DNA of 8,305 bases from Thermoplasmata archaeon (GTDB taxonomy: Archaea > Thermoplasmatota > B47-G6 > B47-G6B > 47-G6), in assembly GCA_003663565.1 (NCBI GenBank), contig QMTT01000020.1, positions 1-8,305 on the forward strand. Reading direction: 5' to 3'. Position numbers and translations under genes: made by a program. Positions 1-5,482 of the stretch are shown piece after piece. Position 1 is the first letter of the stretch; each line of letters opens with the position of its first letter. The notes under the pieces are model-generated. The model searched no databases. It saw only the letters and a program-made list of their open reading frames with translations, and had not been told where the DNA came from.

Positions 1-232
1 AATCATATTGTAATTTAATAAATTTCTCCCCCTTACGTTCTATTTCGGTTATTATTCCTTTATCAATAGCTTCTAAAAGTATCTCCTTAAACTCTTCCTT
101 ATTTATACCATAACCAAGAGGATTTAAAAGAAAATTCTTAACACATGTATAAGAGATAAGTCCTGATCTTCCCCTACATACTTTATAAAGATGAGCAAAC
201 AATTTTTTCAGGTCTTCAAGATAATATGGCAT
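1..232 (-). CDS. Small hypothetical protein, 3' end cut by window edge
   Basis: An open frame starts at ATG 232-230 and runs without a stop to base 2, giving at least 77 residues; the rest lies outside the window. The start is well supported: GGTGAT at 243-238 sits 5 bases before the ATG, the same arrangement as at the epimerase gene, and the preceding flavoprotein gene ends only 10 bases upstream, so the two are probably co-transcribed. The visible part starts MPYYLEDLKK and is rich in Lys, Glu, Leu and Ile. It looks like a run of helices followed by a possible hairpin around residues 58-75 (KGIITEIERKGEKFIKL), which would suit a small winged-helix-like fold, but no diagnostic motif is visible. 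Cys20 and Cys30 are not arranged as a metal site. I do not recognise the family. Its place at the end of the operon only hints at a link with the flavoprotein. Confidence 0.65.
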   Translation of the reverse strand, partial: MPYYLEDLKKLFAHLYKVCRGRSGLISYTCVKNFLLNPLGYGINKEEFKEILLEAIDKGIITEIERKGEKFIKLQYD

Positions 233-242
233 TAGACATCAC

Positions 243-1268
243 CTAAAGAGTAGGTATGTATCTCCTCAGTACTTCCATGAGCTCCTTAGGATCCTTCACA
301 ACATAATAACCTAAGGCTTTCAAGAGCTCCACCTGATATTTAAAGTATGGGTTTAAGGGTATTTCATACTTCTCTTCTTCGGTGTACATTTCCCCTTTAT
401 AATCTGTAGGCAGAATTATCACGGGAAACTTAAGCTTAAATGCGTGTGTAGCAGCTATAGTGGCAGGAGTATCAGCAATCCCAAGAAGTATCTTTGAAAC
501 TGTGTTAGATGTCGCAGGAGATACTACTACGATATCATAACGACCACTAACTACTGAAGAAGCCTCATAATATGCCTTTTTACCCTCTACTGCAGAGATG
601 CTTGTAGAAGAAGTCTTCTTTAAGATTTCTGCACCAAAATCTGTAAGAAGCACTTTAACATAGCATTTCTTTCTTAGACGTTCAATGATATTTAAACTCT
701 CATTTAGCCAGGTATATCCCCCTGTGATAACCCACAGGACTTTTGGCATTCCAGAAAAACTTAAGAGTTCTTTTCCTGGATCAGGACAGAGTCTTATAGC
801 CTCGGATAACGTGCTCCAATATTTTTCATGTAGCCATCCTACATGAGGATATTTAATAAGTCTACTGTATACTACTGCAGCCTCTAGAGCAAGTGCACGT
901 CCGCGCGATATTTCATTCCCTGAAAACGCAGTAGAATCAATATCTCCACTGTATTTTACTACTTTTACCATCACGTTGCCTAAATCATCAAAATATTTTT
1001 TTTCGTATACATTTTCTATTCTCCAGTGGAAAACTTGGGGTGGAGGTTCCACACCCTCCTTACGTCCTAGGGACACTCTCACGAGTATCTCTAAGTCCCT
1101 CCACTCCGGAAACCAAACAAGTACATCAAGTCCCTTTTCAATAATATCATAAAGTTTAGATCCCTCAAAAACATAGGATACTTTCTCTGGGAGCTTCACT
1201 CCCACAACATACGGCTCTTTCCTTATGAATATTATGGCTTCGTATATGCCTGGAATCATTCGTATCAC
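243..1268 (-). CDS. DUF447-like domain fused to AfpA/DmrA-type flavoprotein
   Basis: The 341-residue protein appears to have two parts. Residues 1-140 resemble DUF447 (PF04289, a flavin-reductase-like split barrel): an IYEAIIFI strand, a GSKLYDII stretch like the usual GS.TY.NL, and a GRALALEAAVVYSRL helix like the usual C-terminal helix. Residues 174-341 are a flavoprotein-family domain (PF02441) close to archaeoflavoprotein AfpA and dihydromethanopterin reductase: VLWVITGGYTWLNES near 177-191, the FMN-site motif SPATSNTVSKILLGIADT at 250-267, and ILPTD at 285-289. The family binds FMN and carries out redox steps, in some methanogens and methylotrophs on a methanopterin cofactor. Met174 could begin a separate flavoprotein, but no ribosome site precedes it and the frame is continuous, so a true fusion is likely. 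The longest start is GTG at 1268. ATG at 1259, four bases after GTGAT, may be the real start. The CitG-like gene ends 12 bases upstream. Reaction and substrate are inferred from family only. Confidence 0.8.
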   Translation of the reverse strand: MIRMIPGIYEAIIFIRKEPYVVGVKLPEKVSYVFEGSKLYDIIEKGLDVLVWFPEWRDLEILVRVSLGRKEGVEPPPQVFHWRIENVYEKKYFDDLGNVMVKVVKYSGDIDSTAFSGNEISRGRALALEAAVVYSRLIKYPHVGWLHEKYWSTLSEAIRLCPDPGKELLSFSGMPKVLWVITGGYTWLNESLNIIERLRKKCYVKVLLTDFGAEILKKTSSTSISAVEGKKAYYEASSVVSGRYDIVVVSPATSNTVSKILLGIADTPATIAATHAFKLKFPVIILPTDYKGEMYTEEEKYEIPLNPYFKYQVELLKALGYYVVKDPKELMEVLRRYIPTL

Positions 1269-1280
1269 TTCTAACAGAAT

Positions 1281-2123
1281 TCAAAGCACCCCTTCCAAAA
1301 GTAACAAAAATAGGGCCGTAGTTACTATATCTGCAGTAGATCCAGGATTAGCTTGGTGTTCTCTAAGCCAAGAATCAAACTTTTTTATTTCATCATCGTC
1401 ATATCCAGAGACTACTATTGCACGTGCCCATTCCATGGCACTCTTTGCTAAGCTTTCACCCTTCTCAGCGGCCATATGTGAGTCTATGACACGAGACATT
1501 ACATAAATGGACGCATCAACGATAGCCTTTGATAGTCCTAAATCTTCTTTTTTATTTTCTATAATCCTAGATACTTCAAGTGTTAGCTTATAACCATCCA
1601 CGAGCTCCTTTGCAACTATATTTACAGAACTCCCAGCCTTAAACCACTCATAAGCAGTTATTTTCTTTTCTAGAATATTCCTTAAGACTTCATCTGTTGT
1701 GACGTCCATATCTCTGTCTCCTATCATCGGAAGTGGTGGAGATACATACTTAACGGCCTTTGCTATCTTTACTGTCTCCTCTGGAGGTATTTCCTTTAGT
1801 ACTTCACTAGCTCTTTTTGCAAGATCAGACCTATTCCAAAAGAATATTTCCTTGGCTGCCATAGATATAGGAAAAAACATAATTAGTATCCCAAGATGCG
1901 TATTTCCCCGAGCAAGCCTTAACATCGTTTGAACACTTTCTATAAGAGCATCCCCCGGAGGCATTCCTAGGAATACATCTCTTACAAGTCTTACAACCGA
2001 TATGGATCCATATAAAAAGTCTATTATAGTCTTGTTTTTGAAGTCATGATACCTATTAACGTTTCCAGGCTTTGGCGCCAAAAGTTCTAGCATACATGCC
2101 AAGAACGCTTTCTCTGAGATCAC
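1281..2123 (-). CDS. CitG-like (triphosphoribosyl-dephospho-CoA synthase family) protein
   Basis: The 280-residue protein has the main motifs of PF01874: PKPGNVNRYHDF at 17-28 (family pattern PKPGNV-R-DF), NTHLGIL at 74-80, and NPGSTADI at 259-266. In bacteria CitG/MdcB makes the 2'-(5''-triphosphoribosyl)-3'-dephospho-CoA precursor for the acyl carrier subunit of citrate lyase or malonate decarboxylase. No such carrier is seen here. CitG-like proteins of archaea and methylotrophic bacteria instead occur in gene groups for methanopterin-type cofactors, and the neighbouring DUF447/AfpA-like gene fits that setting. The role here is likely cofactor-related nucleotide or ribosyl transfer, but the reaction is not known. 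The start is GTG at 2123-2121, overlapping the TGA of the upstream gene by four bases (GTGA), so translation is probably coupled. Length is normal and no key motif is missing. Confidence 0.82.
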   Translation of the reverse strand: MISEKAFLACMLELLAPKPGNVNRYHDFKNKTIIDFLYGSISVVRLVRDVFLGMPPGDALIESVQTMLRLARGNTHLGILIMFFPISMAAKEIFFWNRSDLAKRASEVLKEIPPEETVKIAKAVKYVSPPLPMIGDRDMDVTTDEVLRNILEKKITAYEWFKAGSSVNIVAKELVDGYKLTLEVSRIIENKKEDLGLSKAIVDASIYVMSRVIDSHMAAEKGESLAKSAMEWARAIVVSGYDDDEIKKFDSWLREHQANPGSTADIVTTALFLLLLEGVL

Positions 2124-2557
2124 ATAACTCCTATATTGGATGTTGATGACTTCTCACCCCCAGGTTTTCCAATGGAAACCCTCAGCGGTATCGGTGGCGG
2201 TAAGTTCATAACCTTTGATACGATCATCAAGTCAATTACTGGAGCGGAATATATAACACTAAGGGCCATATTCATGAGCTTTTCTGGAACCTTTCCAGAG
2301 CTCCTCCACTCAGAGAACGCTTTCTCTCCGTGAGATTTATCGATGTGTACATCGAACTCTGCAAGGATGTAACCCAGTCCCACGTAATCGACATGGATCA
2401 CTATGGTCAGTATATAATCGTCACCATCCTTTACAAAAGATTTCACTTTATTTGACACGTGAACGTTCACTCGAACATTTCCAGATCTGAGCTCTTTAAT
2501 GGAAATATTTCTTGAAGCCTCTAAACGTTTCAATTCGACAAGTTTTATCATATTCAT
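2120..2557 (-). CDS. Conserved-looking hypothetical protein, weakly SecB-like
   Basis: A 145-residue soluble protein with no signal peptide or membrane segment. ATG 2557 is preceded by GGGGAG six bases upstream, which supports the start. Residues 25-75 look like alternating strands (VNVHVSN, YILTIVIHVDYVG, YILAEFDVHI), followed by helices and the segment KVMNLPPPIPLRVSIG at about 115-130. Strands followed by helices and a PP-hydrophobic-L segment recall the SecB-like fold, where a comparable FPPL-L-P stretch closes the domain, but this is a weak resemblance and I would not name the gene on it. It sits 33 bases after pgp and overlaps the CitG-like gene by four bases, so it is probably translated together with that gene. 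If SecB-like, it could be a small chaperone or toxin-antitoxin-type chaperone; it could equally be an unrelated accessory protein of the cofactor genes. Confidence 0.7.
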   Translation of the reverse strand: MNMIKLVELKRLEASRNISIKELRSGNVRVNVHVSNKVKSFVKDGDDYILTIVIHVDYVGLGYILAEFDVHIDKSHGEKAFSEWRSSGKVPEKLMNMALSVIYSAPVIDLMIVSKVMNLPPPIPLRVSIGKPGGEKSSTSNIGVM

Positions 2558-2590
2558 AATAACTCCCCTATTAACCTATCCTCACTTAAG

Positions 2591-3283
2591 CTACAAGATT
2601 CCTAAGATACGTAAAGCCTCAACAAAACCCTCTCCATAAGATCTCTTGGTCGTGTATTTAGCTCTCTTTTTGACCCAATCTGGAGCATTTGCTAAAGCTA
2701 CTGAATATTCCACTACAGAGAATGCTCCTACATCGTTCTCAGAATCTCCTATATACGCTACTTCAGATGGTTTAAGGCCAAGTTTTTCCATGATAACTCT
2801 TAATGCCACTCCCTTGTTAACTCGCGCTTCAGTTATATGTATTGCAAACTTTGTATCCACTACAGTTAAGTCATCTATGCCATATTTTGCCATGATACTA
2901 TGTATAATTTCCACTGGAACGTTCCTAAGAAGAGTAACCTCGGAGAGTCGGCACATGTCTGTGAGTGTTCTCTCTACTTTGATTCCTTCTTTCTCCAAAA
3001 TCTTAATCAATCTCAGGCACTTTTTTCTATTTCCTAATATTATACGCTCAAATACATCTTTAAAAAATATAACTCCACCATTTTCTGCTATAATTGGACC
3101 AGATGATCCTATAAACTCCGAAATTGTATATGCTACTGGTAAAACGTTGCCAGTTGCTACAATCGTTATTATTCCCTTACTCTCCACTTCTCTAATGGCC
3201 TTAACAGCATCTAAGCATAGAATCCTGCGATCGTCTGTTATCGTTCCATCTATATCGAAGGCTAATGCTTTTAAGTTTTTCAC
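2591..3283 (-). CDS. pgp: Phosphoglycolate phosphatase, archaeal type (HAD superfamily)
   Basis: The 230-residue protein has all four HAD motifs: DIDGT at 10-14 with nucleophile Asp10 and acid Asp12, VATGN with Thr44 (motif II), Lys157 in the NKGVAL segment (motif III), and GDSEND at 179-184 (motif IV). The cap lies between motifs II and III (about residues 80-155), the C2 (Cof/type IIB) arrangement. Length and layout match archaeal phosphoglycolate phosphatase such as the Thermoplasma TA0175 type, which hydrolyses 2-phosphoglycolate to glycolate with Mg2+. A sucrose- or mannosyl-phosphate phosphatase is a less likely alternative. The start is GTG 3283-3281, overlapping the hflX stop by four bases. 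A strong GGAGGG lies four bases upstream, inside the last hflX codons. The first codons lie in a 49-base segment that is repeated in inverted orientation upstream of hflX. Confidence 0.88.
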   Translation of the reverse strand: MKNLKALAFDIDGTITDDRRILCLDAVKAIREVESKGIITIVATGNVLPVAYTISEFIGSSGPIIAENGGVIFFKDVFERIILGNRKKCLRLIKILEKEGIKVERTLTDMCRLSEVTLLRNVPVEIIHSIMAKYGIDDLTVVDTKFAIHITEARVNKGVALRVIMEKLGLKPSEVAYIGDSENDVGAFSVVEYSVALANAPDWVKKRAKYTTKRSYGEGFVEALRILGIL

Positions 3284-3312
3284 TGGACCCTCCCCCCATT
3301 ATTTCCAGTGGA
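3264..3312 (-). repeat. 49-base repeat, copy A (hflX/pgp junction)
   Basis: Read on the minus strand, these 49 bases are identical to 4727-4775 on the plus strand, so the two copies form an inverted repeat bracketing hflX. Copy A is functional sequence: it contains the last ten hflX codons and stop, the GGAGGG ribosome site of pgp, its GTG start and its first codons. Within the unit CACTGGA and TCCAGTG can form a 7-bp stem with a 16-base loop holding the ribosome site, so folding could affect pgp translation. Identity stops abruptly at both ends. Confidence 0.9.
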
Positions 3313-4545
3313 ACTCGCAAGTATTGCTATGATGTTGTTGTAGGTCTTCTCGTGCATTCCTGCCTTTATAAATATATCGCTTTCGTTCTCCTTATATTCC
3401 ATTATATATGCCCTATCTAAAAGCATCTTCATAATCTCTCTTGTCTTTGGATCTTCTCTTTTGAGGGCTATTTCACAAATCCTAGCTGTTTTTGCATGCT
3501 CATATATTTTTAAGATTAAATTTTGTATACCCTCTCCTGTTACGACAGATGTCAACACATAGTTTTTATCATTTAGTATCCCTTTTTCCTTAAGAAAAGA
3601 TAGTTTTTTAGTGATTTCTGATCTGTTTTTTATAAGATCTATCTTGTTAAGTACATATATTGTTGGAGGCAAAACTTCTCTTCCAAGAAGCTCTATTCCT
3701 GAAGATATTTTTTCGTATATCTCATTTATATCTTCACTAAAATCTACAACGAAAAGTAAAAGATCAGAGTCATACACGCTTTTAAACGTAGTTCTAAATG
3801 ACTCTATCATCCATACTGGAAGATTTCTTACAAATCCGACAGTATCTATTACTAATATTGGATGTTTTCCTTTTATTTTCTTTGTATATGTTGCTATCGT
3901 AGAGAACATCATATTATCTATCGGAAGATCATACCCTGAAAGAACTTTTGCTATGCTACTTTTTCCAGCATTTGCGTATCCTGCTATACTTACTATTATA
4001 AATCCTAAGCTTTTCCTTAGGGAATTCCTACTTTCATTTTTCTTTTGTATCGATTCTAGCTCCGACTTTATACGCTTTATTCTTTTCTTTATCATTTCAA
4101 GATAATCTGCTGTTGCATATTCTCCACCACCCATAAAACCTGGATGCTCTCCTCGTTTAACAAGGTTTACATGTTCCTTAATTATAGGAACTTGGTATCT
4201 TAAGTTTGCAAGTTCTACTTGAAGCTTTGCTTCCTTAGTTCTTGCTTTTTTCCTAAATATCTCCAAGACAAGTCTTAACCTATCCCATATGTCTCGTGAA
4301 AGTTTTTTACTCAGTCTATACATTTGAGACGGCTTTAGATCAACATCGAAAATTACAATATCTGGATTAAGTTCTTTACAAATTTTTTCAAGTTCTTTTA
4401 CCTTTCCAGATCCTATGTAATACTTTGGATTTGGTTCCTTGACGTTTTGTTTTATTTTTCCTATTATCTCTATTGACGCTGAAGCGCATAGTGAAATGAA
4501 CTCCCTTTCGTGTTTGTAATCTGTTATAACTATGACTGCCTTCAT
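3280..4545 (-). CDS. hflX: HflX-type GTPase
   Basis: The 421-residue protein has the two-domain plan of HflX, a ribosome-associated GTPase that binds the large subunit and is linked to ribosome rescue under stress. The N-terminal domain has KYYIGSGKVKEL at 41-52 and the family helix EAKLQVELANLRYQVP at 105-120. The glycine-rich linker reads HPGFMGGGEYAT at 134-145, the archaeal-style form rather than the bacterial RGPGETQLE. The G domain shows G1 GYANAGKSS (189-197), G2 Thr around 216-221 (FSTIATYTKK), G3 DTVG (234-237), G4 NKID (300-303) and a G5-like TSVVTGEG (332-339). A C-terminal segment of about 60 residues follows. All nucleotide-binding motifs are intact, so it should be active. ATG 4545 is the first gene of the leftward operon; only a weak GGGA precedes it. 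The last codons lie in a repeated 49-base segment and encode the poorly constrained tail STGNNGGRVQ. Confidence 0.93.
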   Translation of the reverse strand: MKAVIVITDYKHEREFISLCASASIEIIGKIKQNVKEPNPKYYIGSGKVKELEKICKELNPDIVIFDVDLKPSQMYRLSKKLSRDIWDRLRLVLEIFRKKARTKEAKLQVELANLRYQVPIIKEHVNLVKRGEHPGFMGGGEYATADYLEMIKKRIKRIKSELESIQKKNESRNSLRKSLGFIIVSIAGYANAGKSSIAKVLSGYDLPIDNMMFSTIATYTKKIKGKHPILVIDTVGFVRNLPVWMIESFRTTFKSVYDSDLLLFVVDFSEDINEIYEKISSGIELLGREVLPPTIYVLNKIDLIKNRSEITKKLSFLKEKGILNDKNYVLTSVVTGEGIQNLILKIYEHAKTARICEIALKREDPKTREIMKMLLDRAYIMEYKENESDIFIKAGMHEKTYNNIIAILASSTGNNGGRVQ

Positions 4546-4636
4546 ATGCGATTCCCTATCTACTTCTTCGAAGTTTTTAGCCTTTTAGGGTAATATTAAA
4601 TGCATAGTCTGAAATTTATTTTATTGCAAGTTTTGT

Positions 4637-4658
4637 CTTTATATATTGGATGTCCAAT
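4637..4658. promoter_or_regulatory. TATA-like box with adjoining ATTGGA-TG-TCCAAT palindrome
   Basis: CTTTATATAT (4637-4646) is a good TATA-box match on the plus strand, and its complement ATATATAAAG is usable on the minus strand. It overlaps by two bases the perfect dyad ATTGGA-TG-TCCAAT (4645-4658). For hflX the dyad would sit over the BRE side of the box, leaving a leader of about 70 bases; for a rightward transcript it would lie just downstream of the box. Either position suits a repressor or activator dimer. A second minus-strand TATA-like run at 4592-4600 could serve hflX instead. No transcription start can be proved from sequence. Confidence 0.4.
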
Positions 4659-4726
4659 CCAAAGAGAGTTTTCGTTATACATTGTTCAACTCATCTTCAA
4701 TATTTGCATTGGATCCTCCCTTAGTC

Positions 4727-4775
4727 TCCACTGGAAATAATGGGGGGAGGGTCCAGTGAAAAACTTAAAAGCATT
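4727..4775 (+). repeat. 49-base repeat, copy B (displaced pgp start)
   Basis: A perfect inverted copy of the hflX/pgp junction in otherwise non-coding DNA. It carries the pgp ribosome site and GTG (4756-4758), but after the shared MKNLKA codons the frame diverges and stops at TAG 4789-4791, giving an 11-codon stub. The matching hflX tail codons are also present, with no hflX sequence before them. This is the derived copy, since copy A lies inside two intact genes. It may come from a local duplication-inversion or rearrangement, or from an assembly join. Confidence 0.88.
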
Positions 4776-4942
4776 TTGCCAAAGCTTATAGATAACTGCT
4801 TTCAGGTTCTGGATTGCATGTCTAAACACGCTCTCCCACCTCCATGACGGCAGGATAACCATCATGGGCGAGAGGATAATACTCATCCCACGTGAGGCTG
4901 CCCCAATGACGCGCTGATCATGATGAAGCGTGGAAGGGAGAA

Positions 4943-4994
4943 GCCCGCGTGCACTCCCCAAGTTTCACTCATAGCTAAAATATAGCACGCGGGC
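4943..4994 (+). other. GC-rich inverted repeat, possible structured RNA or element end
   Basis: GCCCGCGTGC (4943-4952) and GCACGCGGGC (4985-4994) are perfect 10-base complements around a 32-base loop. Just outside and inside the left arm, GGGAG (4936-4940) and CTCCC (4954-4958) can also pair across it, which would make an H-type pseudoknot if both form. The stem lies in a GC-rich island unlike its AT-rich surroundings. The loop is A/T-rich on its right side and there is no U-run after the stem, so it does not look like a simple terminator. A structured RNA 3' end or the remnant of an insertion sequence end are possible; neither is shown. Confidence 0.45.
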
Positions 4995-4996
4995 AA

Positions 4997-5050
4997 TCAC
5001 TCTAGTGATAATGCTAATCCTTAAAGCATCTATCTGTTTATTCATATAAG
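4997..5050 (+). promoter_or_regulatory. Putative promoter and dyads of the methylmalonyl-CoA decarboxylase operon
   Basis: A TATA-like stretch TTTATTCATATAAG (5037-5050) lies about 22-35 bases before the epimerase start, allowing a very short leader. Upstream of it are two dyads: TCACT-CT-AGTGA (4997-5008) and ATGCT/AGCAT arms (5011-5015 and 5025-5029). Either could bind a regulator at the usual activator position upstream of an archaeal TATA box. The box itself is not a perfect consensus match. Confidence 0.4.
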
Positions 5051-5055
5051 GGTTG

Positions 5056-5069
5056 TGCATGGTGATGCA
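5056..5069 (+). promoter_or_regulatory. Ribosome binding site of the epimerase gene inside a small hairpin
   Basis: GGTGAT (5061-5066) lies five bases before ATG 5072 and fixes that start. It is enclosed by TGCAT (5056-5060) and ATGCA (5065-5069), a 5-bp inverted repeat with a 4-base loop, so the site overlaps a weak hairpin that could modulate initiation. Confidence 0.5.
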
Positions 5070-5071
5070 TT

Positions 5072-5482
5072 ATGAGGGTTAAAGGACTCAATCATGTTGC
5101 AATAGCCGTTGAGAACCTTGAAGACGCTGTAAACACATTTAGACAAGTGCTTGGCATGGATCCAAAAGAGATCAAGGAAGTAAAGGATCAAAAAGTTCGT
5201 GTGGCAATGTTTGATGTTAATGGTATTTATGTAGAGTTAATAGAGCCGACATCTGAGGATTCTCCTGTTTATAAGTTCGTGAAGGAAAAAGGCGGTGGTT
5301 TACATCACATAGCATTTTCTGTAGATTCTATAAAGGACGCAATAGAAGAGCTTGAATCTAAGGGATTTGTGTGGATAAATAAGGAACCAAGAATAGGTGC
5401 TGAAGGTAAGCCAATAGCGTTTTTGCATCCAAAGTCTACAAAGCGTGTTCTTATAGAGTTCGTTGAGGAAGGTGGAGAATAA
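5072..5482 (+). CDS. mce: Methylmalonyl-CoA epimerase
   Basis: The 136-residue protein has two vicinal-oxygen-chelate (glyoxalase-fold) repeats. Likely metal ligands are His8 in LNHVAIAV, Glu55 in YVELIEP, His79 in GLHHIAFSV, and Glu129 in VLIEFVEE; Glu129 is also expected to act in proton transfer. Length and motifs are typical of methylmalonyl-CoA epimerase, which interconverts the (R) and (S) isomers. Here it would link the (R)-isomer made by a B12-dependent mutase to the (S)-isomer used by the decarboxylase encoded next. The mutase itself is not in the window. The gene leads the operon, with promoter and GGTGAT site upstream, and its TAA overlaps the ATG of mmdA by one base (TAATG). A general lactoylglutathione-lyase-like enzyme is ruled unlikely by this context. 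Confidence 0.93.
   Translation: MRVKGLNHVAIAVENLEDAVNTFRQVLGMDPKEIKEVKDQKVRVAMFDVNGIYVELIEPTSEDSPVYKFVKEKGGGLHHIAFSVDSIKDAIEELESKGFVWINKEPRIGAEGKPIAFLHPKSTKRVLIEFVEEGGE

Larger units (their letters stand above)
4546..5071. other. Divergent intergenic region, no convincing gene
   Basis: About 525 bases between the divergently transcribed hflX and epimerase operons. From left to right: an AT-rich hflX leader with a small inverted repeat ACTTC-TTC-GAAGT (4562-4574) and a TATA-like run at 4592-4600 (minus strand); a palindrome beside TATA-like sequence (4637-4658); the copy B repeat (4727-4775); a GC-rich island with a perfect 10-bp stem (to 4994); and the epimerase promoter. Frames across it are short or lack a ribosome site and family motifs. 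No tRNA, CRISPR or recognisable rRNA is present. Such length is striking in a window where other genes overlap or lie within 33 bases of each other. Confidence 0.75.

Noticed and set aside
2646..3332. Long plus-strand open frame antisense to pgp
   Set aside because: The minus-strand frame has all HAD motifs at normal spacing; the antisense frame has no recognisable motifs and is a by-product of codon use.
3611..4105. Plus-strand open frame with hydrophobic stretches antisense to hflX
   Set aside because: It lies opposite the conserved G domain; the hydrophobic runs arise from the complement of Lys/Glu-rich codons.
4650..4720. Short plus-strand frame beginning ATG in the TATA/palindrome region
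   Set aside because: Only about 24 codons, no ribosome site, and its start lies within the palindrome.
4914..4926. CTGA followed by ATGATGA, like D' and C' boxes of an archaeal C/D guide RNA
   Set aside because: No matching upstream C box or downstream D box at the expected 12-base guide spacing.
4686..4961. Minus-strand open frame of 91 codons in the intergenic region
   Set aside because: It has no ribosome site or family motif, crosses the 49-base repeat antisense, and spans the GC-rich hairpin arm region; its composition looks random.
4943..4994. Intrinsic terminator
   Set aside because: The 32-base loop is too long and no T-run follows the right arm; no rightward gene ends nearby.
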